A stretch of DNA of 64,000 bases from an uncultured Allomuricauda sp. (GCF_947499695.1 NZ_CANMPQ010000001.1:620001-684000), one strand, 5' to 3'. Shown: positions 8,300 to 17,725, counted from the first letter of the stretch. The notes: generated by a model from the letters alone, not told the origin. Numbers and translations are program-made.

Positions 8300-9751
8300 A
8301 TGCGTTACAAAATTTTTCTTCTACTGGGGTGCTTCAGTTTTTTGACTTATTCCCAGGAATCCATTACAACCAATCTATTTGAAACTTACGAGCAGTATAA
8401 AGAATCTTCCCTTCAGAAGCGGAGGATAAAACACCATCAAATACAACCATTGATTGAAAGATTTGATGCAAACCCAAAATTCCAAGTTCAAAAAGTAGGG
8501 GGGTCCATTGAAGGAAGGGATTTAAAGTTAATCAGCATAGGTTCTGGCCCAGTCAATATCTTTCTTTGGTCACAAATGCACGGTAATGAACCAACCGCGA
8601 CCCAAGCAATTTTTGATATTTTGAACTTTTTGGATGCTCCGGGATTTCAACAAGAGAAAAGAGAAATCCTATCAAAGTTGAAGTTGCATTTCTTACCTAT
8701 GCTCAATCCTGATGGGGCAGAGGTATACCAAAGACGCAATGCATTAGGAATTGACATTAATCGTGATGCTTTAAGATTACAGTCTCCCGAAGGGAGGGCT
8801 TTAAAAAGAATCCGAGATAGTCTCGATGCTAAATTCGGCTTCAACTTACATGACCAAAGCACCTATTACAATGCCGAATTGACCAATAAACCGGCTACAA
8901 TTTCCTATTTGGCGACTGCCTTCAATTACGAAAAAGATATTAATGAAGTGCGTTCCAATGCCATGAAGGTCATTGTTTATATGAACAACATCATTCAAAA
9001 TTATGCTCCAGGACAAGTTGGGCGTTATAGCGATGATTTTGAGCCCCGTGCATTTGGTGATAATATTGCTAAATGGGGAACAAGTCTTATTTTAATAGAA
9101 TCAGGAGGATATACTAATGATGTTGAAAAACAGGAGATTAGAAAATTGAATTATGTCTCCATTCTCTCAGCTCTATATACCATTGCCCAGGAAAGTTATT
9201 TGGGCATTCCTATAGAAGATTATGAAAAGATTCCAAGAAACGATAGAAAGCTATTTGATTTAAAGATTGAAAATGTTACCTATCAGCTTTTGGGCAAAGA
9301 ATATATCCTTGACTTGGGCATTTATCGTCAAGAAGTAGACCTTGAAGGTCATGACACATTCTACAATAAAAGTATCATTATAGACCAGGGTGATTTATCC
9401 ACCTTCTATGGATATGAAACCTTTGACGCATCTGGTTATACCATTGTGCCGCCTAATAAAGGGAACCCGGAAGTATCTATTTTTTTGGACGACCCGATGA
9501 AATTGCTTCAAAATGGGGTTGGATATATTTTCAGTAGTCATCCGCAGAACAGGGAATTTAATCCTGGTTATCAGCATATAGTTCAACTTGGCGTACATCC
9601 ACCAAAATTTGAAATTAAAGTTGGTCAAAACCCCACTTTCTTTTTGGAAAAGGAAGGAGAGATTACCCATGCAGTCATTAACGGATTTCTACTCGATTTG
9701 AGCAAACCTTTGGATACACAAAAATTTGGCAACGCCTTAATCTATCGTTAA
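8300..9751 (+). CDS. M14 family zinc carboxypeptidase, secreted
   Basis: 483 aa with a Sec signal peptide ending near residue 18 (LTYSQ). Zinc ligands are evident: HGNE (His94, Glu97) and NLHDQ (His184); the substrate-binding segment DINRD (152-156) and a later LIESGG with the likely catalytic Glu complete the M14 pattern. The C-terminal part (about 330-483) is an additional beta-rich region. Placed after an amidase and a 3D-domain protein, it could trim murein stem peptides, but M14 enzymes also act on dietary peptides. Its stop codon overlaps that of the small gene on the opposite strand. Confidence 0.85.
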   Translation: MRYKIFLLLGCFSFLTYSQESITTNLFETYEQYKESSLQKRRIKHHQIQPLIERFDANPKFQVQKVGGSIEGRDLKLISIGSGPVNIFLWSQMHGNEPTATQAIFDILNFLDAPGFQQEKREILSKLKLHFLPMLNPDGAEVYQRRNALGIDINRDALRLQSPEGRALKRIRDSLDAKFGFNLHDQSTYYNAELTNKPATISYLATAFNYEKDINEVRSNAMKVIVYMNNIIQNYAPGQVGRYSDDFEPRAFGDNIAKWGTSLILIESGGYTNDVEKQEIRKLNYVSILSALYTIAQESYLGIPIEDYEKIPRNDRKLFDLKIENVTYQLLGKEYILDLGIYRQEVDLEGHDTFYNKSIIIDQGDLSTFYGYETFDASGYTIVPPNKGNPEVSIFLDDPMKLLQNGVGYIFSSHPQNREFNPGYQHIVQLGVHPPKFEIKVGQNPTFFLEKEGEITHAVINGFLLDLSKPLDTQKFGNALIYR

Positions 9752-9915
9752 TACCCAAATTGAATAGTCGTTTCCGGGCCATACTTGATCAAAACGATTA
9801 ACATGGTGAACAATATGCCTACGATTGAGGCAAATAAAGAGAGTACTAAACCTTTATATCCGTTTGATAGAGGACCTATCGCACTGTTCTGAATTATTTC
9901 TTTTACTACATCCAT
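9748..9915 (-). CDS. Small single-pass membrane protein (55 aa)
   Basis: A short frame from ATG at 9915 to TAA at 9748-9750. The protein begins MDVVKEIIQNSAIGPLSNGY and continues with one strong hydrophobic helix (about residues 22-43, SLFASIVGILFTMLIVLIKY) and a short polar tail. A purine-rich AAAAAAAGAAAG lies just upstream. Its stop shares bases with the stop of the convergent M14 gene (TTAA at 9748-9751). The helix plus amphipathic ends argue for a real small protein; no function can be named. Confidence 0.6.
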   Translation of the reverse strand: MDVVKEIIQNSAIGPLSNGYKGLVLSLFASIVGILFTMLIVLIKYGPETTIQFGY

Positions 9916-10090
9916 AACTTTCTTTTTTTGAGTTATTCATTACATAGTTCATTAGGATGCAATTAGTTGTTGTCTATACTGTAAAAACAATCGTTGGTCT
10001 AAAAACCCTACCAAAAGCCGTTCCAAACCTGGATGATTGGCAATGAAATTACTACCTTCAACACCAATAAAATCAATATATTCTAGAAAA

Positions 10091-10693
10091 ATGAAGACAA
10101 AATTCCTTTTAATTGTTTTTGCGTTATTTCTAATACAATTTGGGTATGCGCAAGAAACCATTGATCTATTCAACGGTGAAAATTTAGACGGATGGGTAAA
10201 CCATGGCGAAGAAAAATGGTATGTTGAAAATGGAGAGCTTATTTGCGAAAGTGGCCCAAAAGCGGGTTATGGATACTTGGGAACCAAGAAGTTTTACAAG
10301 AATTTTGAACTTACCTTGGATTTCAAGCAAGAAAACAACGGTAACAGCGGGGTTTTCATCCGATCAACATTCGAAGGAACCAAAGTTTCGGGATGGCAAG
10401 TAGAAGTTGCACCACCAGAACATGCAACCGGTGGAATTTATGAGTCTTATGGACGAGGTTGGCTGATAAAGCCAGATACAGAAAAGGACAAAGCCCTTAA
10501 AATGGGAGAATGGAATACCATGAAAATTTTGGTGAATGGCGATACGATTACCACCTGGTTGAACGGAACTGAAATGGTGAACCTTACAGATGAAAAAATA
10601 GGCGCAGGGGAAGGTTCTATTGCCTTACAGATCCATGATGGCGGAGGAATTCGGGTAAAATGGAGAAACATTAAATTAAAACCACTCCAATAA
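10091..10693 (+). CDS. Secreted DUF1080 (3-keto-disaccharide hydrolase-type) protein
   Basis: 200 aa from ATG 10091; the longer frame from 10037 would put 18 unrelated residues before a good signal peptide (FLLIVFALFLIQFGYAQ). The rest is one DUF1080 domain: ETIDLFNGENLDGW, ENGELICESG, LTLDFKQENNGNSGVFIRS, WQVEV and the closing GGIRVKWRNIKLKPL. Characterised members act on 3-keto-glycosides or have a concanavalin-like sugar-binding fold; the ligand is unknown here. It converges with a larger DUF1080 protein, and a shared two-way terminator separates them. Confidence 0.85.
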   Translation: MKTKFLLIVFALFLIQFGYAQETIDLFNGENLDGWVNHGEEKWYVENGELICESGPKAGYGYLGTKKFYKNFELTLDFKQENNGNSGVFIRSTFEGTKVSGWQVEVAPPEHATGGIYESYGRGWLIKPDTEKDKALKMGEWNTMKILVNGDTITTWLNGTEMVNLTDEKIGAGEGSIALQIHDGGGIRVKWRNIKLKPLQ

Positions 10694-10710
10694 ATAAACA
10701 ATTAAGCAAA

Positions 10711-10740
10711 AAAAAGCGCATCCTAATCGATGCGCTTTTT
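10711..10740. terminator. Bidirectional terminator between two DUF1080 genes
   Basis: Perfect 12-bp stem: AAAAAGCGCATC (10711-10722) and its complement at 10729-10740, with a 6-nt loop and A/T runs on both sides, so it can stop transcripts from both convergent genes. Confidence 0.9.
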
Positions 10741-10748
10741 TATTGCTC

Positions 10749-11690
10749 TTATTTTATTGGGATTACTTCAAACTTTCGAAATTCTACAGGTCCATGGTCG
10801 CCTTGAATCATTAATGGGCCTGGCTCTCCTTCTTTGCTATCCAAAGCTCCACCGGTAATGCCAGGAATAGTTTGACCGGAAATCACCGTTTTTCCATTAG
10901 CAATAATAGTTACCCTACGTCCCAACAAGGTAATATCGTAAGATTGCCATTCGTCCGGATTCTTTGCTGTATTCTCATTGGGTTCCAGAAAACCATAAAT
11001 ACCACTAAAGTAAATATCAGAAGGCTCAAGTCCTTTGTTGTCAGCTATCTGCACTTCATACCTTCCTCTCAGATAAATCCCGCTATTGCTTCCTTCTGGA
11101 TAACGGAACTCAACTTTTAATCTGAAATCTGTAAACTTCTGGTTACTAATAAGATTGGCACCTCCTTTAGCATTTTTTAAAATTCCTTTCTCCACAGACC
11201 ATTGATTGTTCTCAGAATCCAAATACCACCCATCAAGATTTTTGCCATTGAAAAGAGCTATGGGTTTTCCCCATTCCGAATTTTCCGTTGCAGCCATCTC
11301 AGGGGCTCTTACACCTTTCCATGTGGCTATACTGCCATCCGTATAAACCATGGTTCCTTTGAGAGTGTCATCAATCAACTCGCCATGAAAGATCATATCA
11401 TTTCCTAAAGGTTCCCACTGCCTTGGAATACTAAAACTGAACTTATTCCCATGCATTCTTACTTCTGATATTGGCCTGGCACTACCGAAAGCAAAAACAA
11501 ATCGACCTACAAGGGTTTCATGCCCAGAATGACGTACCTCCAACCATGAAGGGACGGTTTCTCCCTTGAATACCATTTCTAAATCCCATCTGCCTTCAAC
11601 AGGATGGAACTTTTGAGAATAACCGATAAAAACATTCAAGAGAACAAAAATCGAGACTAAAGGAAACAGAGGTTTGATACGTAATTTCAT
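10749..11690 (-). CDS. Secreted DUF1080 protein with extra N-terminal domain
   Basis: 313 aa, Sec signal (FVLLNVFIGYSQ). Residues about 30-125 form a lipocalin-like or beta-sandwich region (VEGRWDLEMVF, LKGTMVYTDGSIATWKGVRAP). Residues about 140-313 are a DUF1080 domain: KPIALFNGKNLDGWYL, FRLKVEFRYPEGSNSGIYLRG, YEVQIAD, ending in VEFRKFEVIPI. Members with this layout are common in Bacteroidota and Planctomycetes and are linked to sugar or glycoside handling. Its convergent neighbour carries a single DUF1080 domain, suggesting a related substrate. Confidence 0.85.
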   Translation of the reverse strand: MKLRIKPLFPLVSIFVLLNVFIGYSQKFHPVEGRWDLEMVFKGETVPSWLEVRHSGHETLVGRFVFAFGSARPISEVRMHGNKFSFSIPRQWEPLGNDMIFHGELIDDTLKGTMVYTDGSIATWKGVRAPEMAATENSEWGKPIALFNGKNLDGWYLDSENNQWSVEKGILKNAKGGANLISNQKFTDFRLKVEFRYPEGSNSGIYLRGRYEVQIADNKGLEPSDIYFSGIYGFLEPNENTAKNPDEWQSYDITLLGRRVTIIANGKTVISGQTIPGITGGALDSKEGEPGPLMIQGDHGPVEFRKFEVIPIK

Positions 11691-11794
11691 ATATGTTATA
11701 CTTAATGGGTACCAAGATAATGCTTAAAAAGATAAAATTCAGCTTAACTAGAACTACAATTTTTGGTTTGTTCCTTCACAACATATTGAAAGTA

Positions 11795-11812
11795 AATACT
11801 TTAAAAAGTATT
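11795..11812. promoter_or_regulatory. Inverted repeat upstream of the 11890 gene
   Basis: AATACTTT and AAAGTATT with a 2-bp spacer, within a run of similar AGTATT words. It lies between two divergent genes and is a possible operator, though the A/T content makes chance plausible. Confidence 0.25.
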
Positions 11813-11889
11813 CAAAAAAAGAATACAAAAAGAACTCCATAAAAAGTATTTTAGGACCTAAAATATTAATCAATAAACTTAAACAGATT

Positions 11890-12369
11890 ATGAAGAATTT
11901 TTACCTATTGGCAATAGCTTTGTTGTCATTAACTTTTTCAAATGCACAAGAACAAGCAGTTAAGGCAAATCCTATTGGCTTAGCTTTTGGAGTTGCAAAC
12001 GCAGGGTACGAGTTTGCTACAAATGAGACTCAAACGCTAACAATTTCAGGGCTTTATTATAATATTTCCGATGCTTCGGGTTTTGGGGTAGGAGCTGAAT
12101 ATCGATTCTACTTTTCAAGTGATGAGGCTTTGCGGGGATGGCATGCTGGTCCATCCGTAGGGTACGTTTCCCTTGAAGATGACTTCAACAATTCTGCTGG
12201 TTTTTTCGCGATTGGTGGGGAAGTAGGGCACCAGTGGATTTTTGGAGAACATTTCTTACTTGATGTATTTGCGGGAGTTGGATATGTGGCTGGAGATTCT
12301 GATGACTTGGCAGTTTCAATTGATGCTACTGCTGTAAGTCTTGGTGTTGCAATAGGTTACGCTTGGTAG
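11890..12369 (+). CDS. Small outer-membrane beta-barrel-like protein
   Basis: 159 aa with a signal peptide (LLAIALLSLTFSNAQ). The mature chain alternates short amphipathic strands and Gly-rich turns (GLAFGVANAGYEF, GVGAEYRFYF, AGPSVGYVSL, GFFAIGGEVGHQWIF, LDVFAGVGYVAGD, SLGVAIGYAW) and ends on an aromatic residue, as barrel proteins do. About eight strands are predicted. No specific family is recognised. It stands alone, followed by a terminator. Confidence 0.7.
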   Translation: MKNFYLLAIALLSLTFSNAQEQAVKANPIGLAFGVANAGYEFATNETQTLTISGLYYNISDASGFGVGAEYRFYFSSDEALRGWHAGPSVGYVSLEDDFNNSAGFFAIGGEVGHQWIFGEHFLLDVFAGVGYVAGDSDDLAVSIDATAVSLGVAIGYAW

Positions 12370-12389
12370 GTGACTAATAATCGAACAAA

Positions 12390-12416
12390 AAAAAAGCAGC
12401 CAATAGCCGCTTTTTT
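12390..12416. terminator. Terminator between convergent genes
   Basis: AAAAAAGCAGC (12390-12400) pairs with GCCGCTTTTTT (12406-12416) with one mismatch and a 5-nt loop. The A and T tracts allow use in both directions. Confidence 0.8.
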
Positions 12417-12434
12417 GTTTCATTATTATTAGGG

Positions 12435-13529
12435 CTACTCACATCCTCCAGTAAATCCGTTCGCGCTAAATTCGGTCTGAACGGCCCCTTGCAATCCACC
12501 ATTTGTTAGCTGAATTACTAAATTGTTATTGCCACTCCCATCGCGCTTAGGGGTACAATATTCAAACAAATAAAAACTGTTTGACTGTTCAGAAACCCGT
12601 TGTGATATTTGAGTGAAGGTTGCCTCCAATTCTTCTTTATTACTAGCAAAAACACTAGCTGTTTTTCCTATTTCTTCCAAAATTTCAGTGTCTATCTCTG
12701 CTCCAAGTCCTATGGTAAAGAACGAAATGTTTCTGTTTGCCCGCTCGACAGCTTGTAATGCAGCATCTCTTGTAAATCTTGATGCTTGATCCGTACCATC
12801 CGTAAACAAAACAATCGATGCAGCTCCAATTACCGAAGCTTGATTATTCTCTTGCAACAAATCTTCGGCGAAATCCACAGATTTGATAACCGCTCCATAT
12901 AAATCCGTTGATGGGTCATTGCTAATGTCAGATGTTATACCGTCAATTGCAGAGGTCAACTCCGTTGTGGATGATGTCAATTCATTTAAAAGATGAAGTT
13001 CGTTTTCTCCATCAAACCAATAAATGGCCATCTTAAATGAGGTGGTTTCTGGAGAAGGCATAACATTAGTAATAAAACTTGTGGATGCTGCCTTTAACTC
13101 CTCCAAACTGCTTTGCAATACACTGTTGCTTAAATCCAATACCAAAATGGTATTGTTGCTGAACACTTGGGAATTCGGGGAAATCCTTGCCTGTGATTCA
13201 GAGGAAGAAATGGTATTAAAGCAGTCATCATTTCTACCTTGCTCATATATGGTGAACTGATTTGCAGTAAGTCCTGAAATTGGATTGCCAATCAAATCAG
13301 ATACTTTAAATAATATGGAAACTTTTCCGGGTAGGGTGGTGAACTGGTCCTGGATGGAAAGTAAAAGCTCATTGTCTTCGAAACCCAAACAGTTGTCGGG
13401 ATCCTTTCCTTGCCCAAGTTCTCCTTGGTTAATATCAAAGTTTACATCGTCATCCGCATTGCCGCAGGCAATAAAAAGGATTGAAAAAACAATAAGGGAT
13501 AGATATTTAAATGCATTTTTCATTTTCAA
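12435..13529 (-). CDS. von Willebrand factor A domain lipoprotein
   Basis: 364 aa. Lipobox ILFIAC (Cys22) followed by an Asp-rich linker. An Ig-like or cadherin-like segment (about 40-110, with VSDLIGNPISGLTANQF) precedes a vWA domain whose MIDAS first motif is DLSNS (in ILVLDLSNS), with the conserved TDG in VLFTDGTDQ. It should bind a divalent metal and a protein partner on the cell surface. The C-terminus has a Cys-containing segment (FEYCTPKRDGSGNN). The gene is divergent from the molybdenum operon with a 165-bp gap. Binding partner unknown. Confidence 0.85.
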   Translation of the reverse strand: MKMKNAFKYLSLIVFSILFIACGNADDDVNFDINQGELGQGKDPDNCLGFEDNELLLSIQDQFTTLPGKVSILFKVSDLIGNPISGLTANQFTIYEQGRNDDCFNTISSSESQARISPNSQVFSNNTILVLDLSNSVLQSSLEELKAASTSFITNVMPSPETTSFKMAIYWFDGENELHLLNELTSSTTELTSAIDGITSDISNDPSTDLYGAVIKSVDFAEDLLQENNQASVIGAASIVLFTDGTDQASRFTRDAALQAVERANRNISFFTIGLGAEIDTEILEEIGKTASVFASNKEELEATFTQISQRVSEQSNSFYLFEYCTPKRDGSGNNNLVIQLTNGGLQGAVQTEFSANGFTGGCE

Positions 13530-13694
13530 AAAGTTGAGGTTCTGCTTGAAAAACGCTCAATTCTTCTGAAAATTACTTTGAATCACCACAATAGATTTAA
13601 AGAAAAGTTAAAAAAACCTGGCAGCTGTTAAAAAAAACCCTGTGCACTTAAATTTTGGTAACTTCAAGCTGACAACAACTCAATTCAAAAAACT

Positions 13695-14156
13695 ATGCCA
13701 ACGTATCAAATTAAAGTGAATGGAGAATCCAGGTCAGTCGATGTGGCCGAAGACACTCCAGTTTTATGGGTGTTACGGGATCATCTAGATCTTGTAGGTA
13801 CTAAATACGGTTGTGGAATAGGGCAGTGTGGAGCTTGTACCGTTCATGTTGATGGTACTGCCATGCGAAGCTGTTCCCTTACCTTATCGAAGATTGATGG
13901 AAAATCAATTACAACCATTGAAGGACTTTCGGAAAATGGAACACATCCGGTTCAAGAAGCCTGGAAAGAAGTTGATGTGCCTCAATGTGGTTATTGCCAA
14001 GCAGGCCAGATCATGACCGCTTCCGCATTTTTAGAGAACAACCCAAATCCTTCCGAGGAGGATGTCAATAATGCCATGCACGGAAATATTTGCCGTTGTG
14101 CTTCCTATTCTAGAATTCGCAAAGCAGTTATGATTGCTGCCGAGAATATGGACTAA
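13695..14156 (+). CDS. 2Fe-2S subunit of a molybdenum hydroxylase
   Basis: 153 aa, two-domain ferredoxin subunit of the xanthine oxidase superfamily, IorA/CoxS type. The plant-ferredoxin cluster is held by Cys40, Cys45, Cys48 and Cys60 ([10 protein letters not shown]), the second cluster by Cys98, Cys101, Cys133 and Cys135 ([17 protein letters not shown]); all eight are present. It has no signal peptide, so it probably travels out of the cell bound to the Tat-exported large subunit. First gene of an operon that continues for about 10 kb; the large subunit follows after 30 bp. No FAD subunit is encoded nearby, as in isoquinoline oxidoreductase-type enzymes. Confidence 0.93.
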   Translation: MPTYQIKVNGESRSVDVAEDTPVLWVLRDHLDLVGTKYGCGIGQCGACTVHVDGTAMRSCSLTLSKIDGKSITTIEGLSENGTHPVQEAWKEVDVPQCGYCQAGQIMTASAFLENNPNPSEEDVNNAMHGNICRCASYSRIRKAVMIAAENMD

Positions 14157-14186
14157 AGATTCCATTGTACACCTAAAAACAAAAAA

Positions 14187-16421
14187 ATGTCAACAAATAA
14201 ATCCAATACATTAAGTAGAAGGGCATTCATCCGCAATTCTTCTTTAGCAGGAGGAGGTATGGTAATTGGTTTTAACCTATTGCAATCCTGTAAACCCAAA
14301 GTTATCGCTGAACCTGCCATAGATTTGGCAAGTCTGGATTACAATGATTTTAATGCATTCATTAAAATATCGGATAACGGAGCTGTAACTATATATTCGC
14401 CCAACCCTGAAATCGGACAAGGAGTAAAAACTTCCATGCCAATGATTATAGCCGAAGAGCTTGATGTGGCTTGGAGGGATGTGTATGTTGAGCAAGGTAT
14501 TTTAGATACTGAAAATTATCAAAGACAGGTTGCTGGAGGAAGTCAATCCATTAGATTTGGATGGGATGCACTTAGACAAACTGGAGCCAAAGCAAAACAC
14601 ATGTTGGTCAGCGCAGCTGCTACTCGCTGGGGCGTGGACCCTTCGGAGTGCTCAGTAAGCGAAGGAGTCATTACCAATGCCGCAGGAGAATCGCTAGGAT
14701 ATGGGGATGTGGTGAATGAAGCTGCCCTTTTGGAGATTCCGGAGGACGTTCCTCTTAAGGATCCAAAAGATTATAAAATTATGGGTAAGGATGCTTCCAA
14801 TGTGGATATTGGAAAGATTGTTACCGGAAAACCCTTATTTGGATTGGATTACAAAGCAGATGGCATGGTCTATGCCGCAGTGTTACGCCCACCATCTTTT
14901 GGCCAAAAGTTGGTTTCTTTTGACGATACCGACGCCCGTGCCATGCCGGGCGTTATTGATGTTGTGACTATTGGAGAAAAAGTAAGGGCGCTTTTGGAAG
15001 AAGACCCAGGCTTTGCCAGTAAAATTTCTTCAAGTGATAAGGTAGTAGTTGTCGCCGAGTCTACTTGGCAAGCAATGAAGGCAAAAGAAGCTGTAAAAGC
15101 GGTTTGGGAAGATGAATCCAAAGTAGAAAGTACAGAAGAGCACGATAAAATCCTGAACGATTTATTGGACGGCAACAACTTTAACACCATGCGTTCCGAT
15201 GGAAATATCAAAAAAGCTTTTGCGGAAGCTGATGAAACCTTAGAACGCACCTATGAATCTCCCTTTTTGCCTCACAATTGCATGGAGCCTATGAACTTCT
15301 TTGCTAATGTAACTGATGAAAAAGTTCATCTTGTGGGTCCAATTCAAACTCCAGCCTGGAAAGCGGGATTGGTTTCCAAAATGTTGGGGAGGGAAGAAAA
15401 AGATATTCTTCTTGAAATGACACGAATGGGAGGTGGTTTTGGAAGAAGGTTATATGGTGATTTTGTGATTGAAGCTGCCGAAATTTCGGATAAAATCAAA
15501 AAACCTGTCAAGGTTGTTTACTCCAGAGAAGATGATATGGAAGATGGCATCTATAGAATGGCCATTAAATATAGAATCAAAGCAGGAATCAAAGATGGGA
15601 AAATTACGGCCTATCATTTGAAAGAAGCAGCGGTAAATGACAATATGTATGGGCTTATACCCAATTTCTTTCCCGCAGGTGCCGTAGAGAATTACCAAGT
15701 TGACGCTGCAAGTTATAATAGCAACATTACAACAGGTGCTTGGAGAGCGCCATATACCAATTTCTTGGCTTATGCTGAGCAAAGCTTCTTTGATGAGTTG
15801 GCCGAAATGATGGAAGTCGATAAAATTCAACTTCGTCTTGACTTGTTGGATAAAGTAAAACCTGAAGAGGATGAACGTATCCAATATTCACCAGATAGAA
15901 TGAAAGAAGTTATCAAGACCGCTGTGGATAAATCTGGATGGGGAACCAAACCTAAACATGTTTACCAAGGTTTTGTGAACTATTATTGTCATAACACCCA
16001 TGTTGCCGAAGTAGCAGATGTTGAGATTGAAAACGGACAACCAGTCGTGAAAAAGATTACCTGCGTCGTAGATTGCGGTATTGTGGTAAATCCTATGGGA
16101 GCTCTCAATCAGATTGAAGGTGGTGTCATTGACGGAGTAGGGCATTCTATGTATGGCGAATTGCAATTTAAAGACGGAAAACCGACTGCAAATAATTTTG
16201 ACCGATATCGCTTAATTCGAATGAAGGAAGCGCCGATTGTTGAGACCCATTTTATTCAAAATGACCTATCACCAACAGGTTTGGGAGAACCCACACTTCC
16301 ACCAGCCGGAGGCGCCGTGGCCAATGCATTCAAAGCAGCCACAGGAAATAGACTCTACCAACAGCCATTCACCAAAACACCAGAATTATTAAAAGTACCT
16401 GAAAAGGAAATTATTGGTTGA
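14187..16421 (+). CDS. Mo-binding subunit, isoquinoline 1-oxidoreductase/aldehyde oxidase type
   Basis: 744 aa. The N-terminus is a Tat signal (SRRAFIRNSS, Arg11-Arg12) ending in a possible lipobox (LLQSC, Cys35), so export of a folded holoenzyme and perhaps lipid anchoring are expected. It contains the molybdopterin-binding segments of the IorB family, including TRMGGGFGRRLYGDF and GAWRAPYTNFLAYAEQ, and the catalytic Glu in GLGEP (about residue 701). Such enzymes hydroxylate N-heterocycles or oxidise aldehydes with water as oxygen donor and pass electrons through the 2Fe-2S subunit. The substrate is not deducible. Followed by moaD after 4 bp, then further Mo-cofactor genes. Confidence 0.92.
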   Translation: MSTNKSNTLSRRAFIRNSSLAGGGMVIGFNLLQSCKPKVIAEPAIDLASLDYNDFNAFIKISDNGAVTIYSPNPEIGQGVKTSMPMIIAEELDVAWRDVYVEQGILDTENYQRQVAGGSQSIRFGWDALRQTGAKAKHMLVSAAATRWGVDPSECSVSEGVITNAAGESLGYGDVVNEAALLEIPEDVPLKDPKDYKIMGKDASNVDIGKIVTGKPLFGLDYKADGMVYAAVLRPPSFGQKLVSFDDTDARAMPGVIDVVTIGEKVRALLEEDPGFASKISSSDKVVVVAESTWQAMKAKEAVKAVWEDESKVESTEEHDKILNDLLDGNNFNTMRSDGNIKKAFAEADETLERTYESPFLPHNCMEPMNFFANVTDEKVHLVGPIQTPAWKAGLVSKMLGREEKDILLEMTRMGGGFGRRLYGDFVIEAAEISDKIKKPVKVVYSREDDMEDGIYRMAIKYRIKAGIKDGKITAYHLKEAAVNDNMYGLIPNFFPAGAVENYQVDAASYNSNITTGAWRAPYTNFLAYAEQSFFDELAEMMEVDKIQLRLDLLDKVKPEEDERIQYSPDRMKEVIKTAVDKSGWGTKPKHVYQGFVNYYCHNTHVAEVADVEIENGQPVVKKITCVVDCGIVVNPMGALNQIEGGVIDGVGHSMYGELQFKDGKPTANNFDRYRLIRMKEAPIVETHFIQNDLSPTGLGEPTLPPAGGAVANAFKAATGNRLYQQPFTKTPELLKVPEKEIIG

Positions 16422-16425
16422 TTTT

Positions 16426-16680
16426 ATGACGATATTATTGTTTGGAATTACTAAAGACATCGTGGGAAGTTCCACGTTGTCTGTTCCCACTTCTAGTGCC
16501 ACAGGCAGAAGGGTTCCAAGAACGGTAAAAGATTTAAAGCAATTTTTGGGTGAAACCTATCCAGAACTTAATAAGCTTTCTTCCTTGGCCGTGGCTGTAA
16601 ATAATAGTTACGCTGAAGACGAAGAAGTCATCAATTCCTATGATGAAATTGCACTTATTCCTCCGGTAAGTGGAGGATGA
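16426..16680 (+). CDS. moaD: Molybdopterin synthase sulfur carrier (MoaD)
   Basis: 84 aa from the ATG at 16426; the upstream TTG at 16414 would overlap the previous gene. Ubiquitin-like fold with FGITKDIVG at the start, TYPELN, LAVAVNNSYAEDE, DEIALIPPVSGG, and the essential C-terminal Gly-Gly that becomes the thiocarboxylate. MoaD delivers sulfur to precursor Z with its partner MoaE, which is not encoded in this window. An insertion around residues 15-30 makes it a little longer than the enterobacterial form. Confidence 0.9.
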   Translation: MTILLFGITKDIVGSSTLSVPTSSATGRRVPRTVKDLKQFLGETYPELNKLSSLAVAVNNSYAEDEEVINSYDEIALIPPVSGG

Positions 16681-16722
16681 TTCAGAGCATAAGCAGTATC
16701 TTTCACATACTTTGTATAATAT

Positions 16723-17709
16723 ATGTTGGTTGACAATCACAATAGAAGAATAAATTATTTAAGGCTTGCTGTAACGGACAGGTGCAATCTGCGCTGCAAT
16801 TATTGCATGCCCTCCGAAGGGATTGACTTTGTCAAGAACGACAAGCTTCTGACTATTGGTGAACTCTCCAAAATCAGTGAGGTTTTGGTCAGTCAGGGGA
16901 TAGATAAAATTCGGATTACCGGAGGTGAGCCCTTTGTTCGTAAAGACCTTATGGTTTTACTGCGCAAACTGAGCACGTTGGATAAACTCCCAGACATTTC
17001 GGTCACAACCAATGCGACGCTAATTGGGCCCTATATCGATGAGCTCAAAGCACTTGGGATTAAAAACATCAATGTAAGTTTGGATGCTATCAACCGTGAG
17101 ACTTTTGAGCGCATTACCCGCCGCAATCAGTTTGACACTGTGCACAACAACCTTATTCGTTTGATTACGGAAGGTTTTAATGTGCGAATCAATTTTATTG
17201 TTTTAGAGGGACAAAACGAACAGGATATCGTGCCTATTTTAGACCTGATGAAACACTATAATGTTTCCGTTCGATTTTTGGAAGAAATGCCTTTTAATGG
17301 AGGTAGTAAGAACTTTAGCGGAATCAAATGGGACTACAAGGCAATTTTGGAGCATATTTCAAAATCCTATTCAGATTTTCAAAAATTAGAATCCCCTCCT
17401 ACATCCACTTCAATCAACTATAAAATTGAGGGACATAAGGGCACTTTTGGTATTATTCCATCTTTTAGTAGAACATTTTGTGGTAGTTGTAATAGACTTC
17501 GTGTAACTGCTACCGGAGATGTGATTACCTGTCTTTATGGAAAACCCAAAGCCAATCTTAGAGATGTCATTAGAGGAGAAAACGGGGTTGAAGAAATCAA
17601 AAATGTGGTGTTAGAAACTATTGGAAACCGAGCTAAAACAGGCTTTGAGGCACAAGCAGAACATTCTAAAACCATTTTTGAAAATTCTATGACCTCAATT
17701 GGCGGTTGA
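16723..17709 (+). CDS. moaA: GTP 3',8-cyclase (MoaA)
   Basis: 328 aa. Radical SAM enzyme that starts molybdopterin synthesis by rearranging GTP. The SAM cluster motif is Cys21, Cys25, Cys28 (CNLRCNYC); the C-terminal cluster cysteines lie in FCGSCNRLR and DVITCLYG. TGGEPFVRKDL follows the first motif, and the chain ends in the Gly-Gly tail needed for MoaA function. Its usual partner MoaC is absent here. The gap from moaD is 42 bp and mobA starts 16 bp after the stop. Confidence 0.96.
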   Translation: MLVDNHNRRINYLRLAVTDRCNLRCNYCMPSEGIDFVKNDKLLTIGELSKISEVLVSQGIDKIRITGGEPFVRKDLMVLLRKLSTLDKLPDISVTTNATLIGPYIDELKALGIKNINVSLDAINRETFERITRRNQFDTVHNNLIRLITEGFNVRINFIVLEGQNEQDIVPILDLMKHYNVSVRFLEEMPFNGGSKNFSGIKWDYKAILEHISKSYSDFQKLESPPTSTSINYKIEGHKGTFGIIPSFSRTFCGSCNRLRVTATGDVITCLYGKPKANLRDVIRGENGVEEIKNVVLETIGNRAKTGFEAQAEHSKTIFENSMTSIGG

Positions 17710-17725
17710 TAAATAATAAGACACA

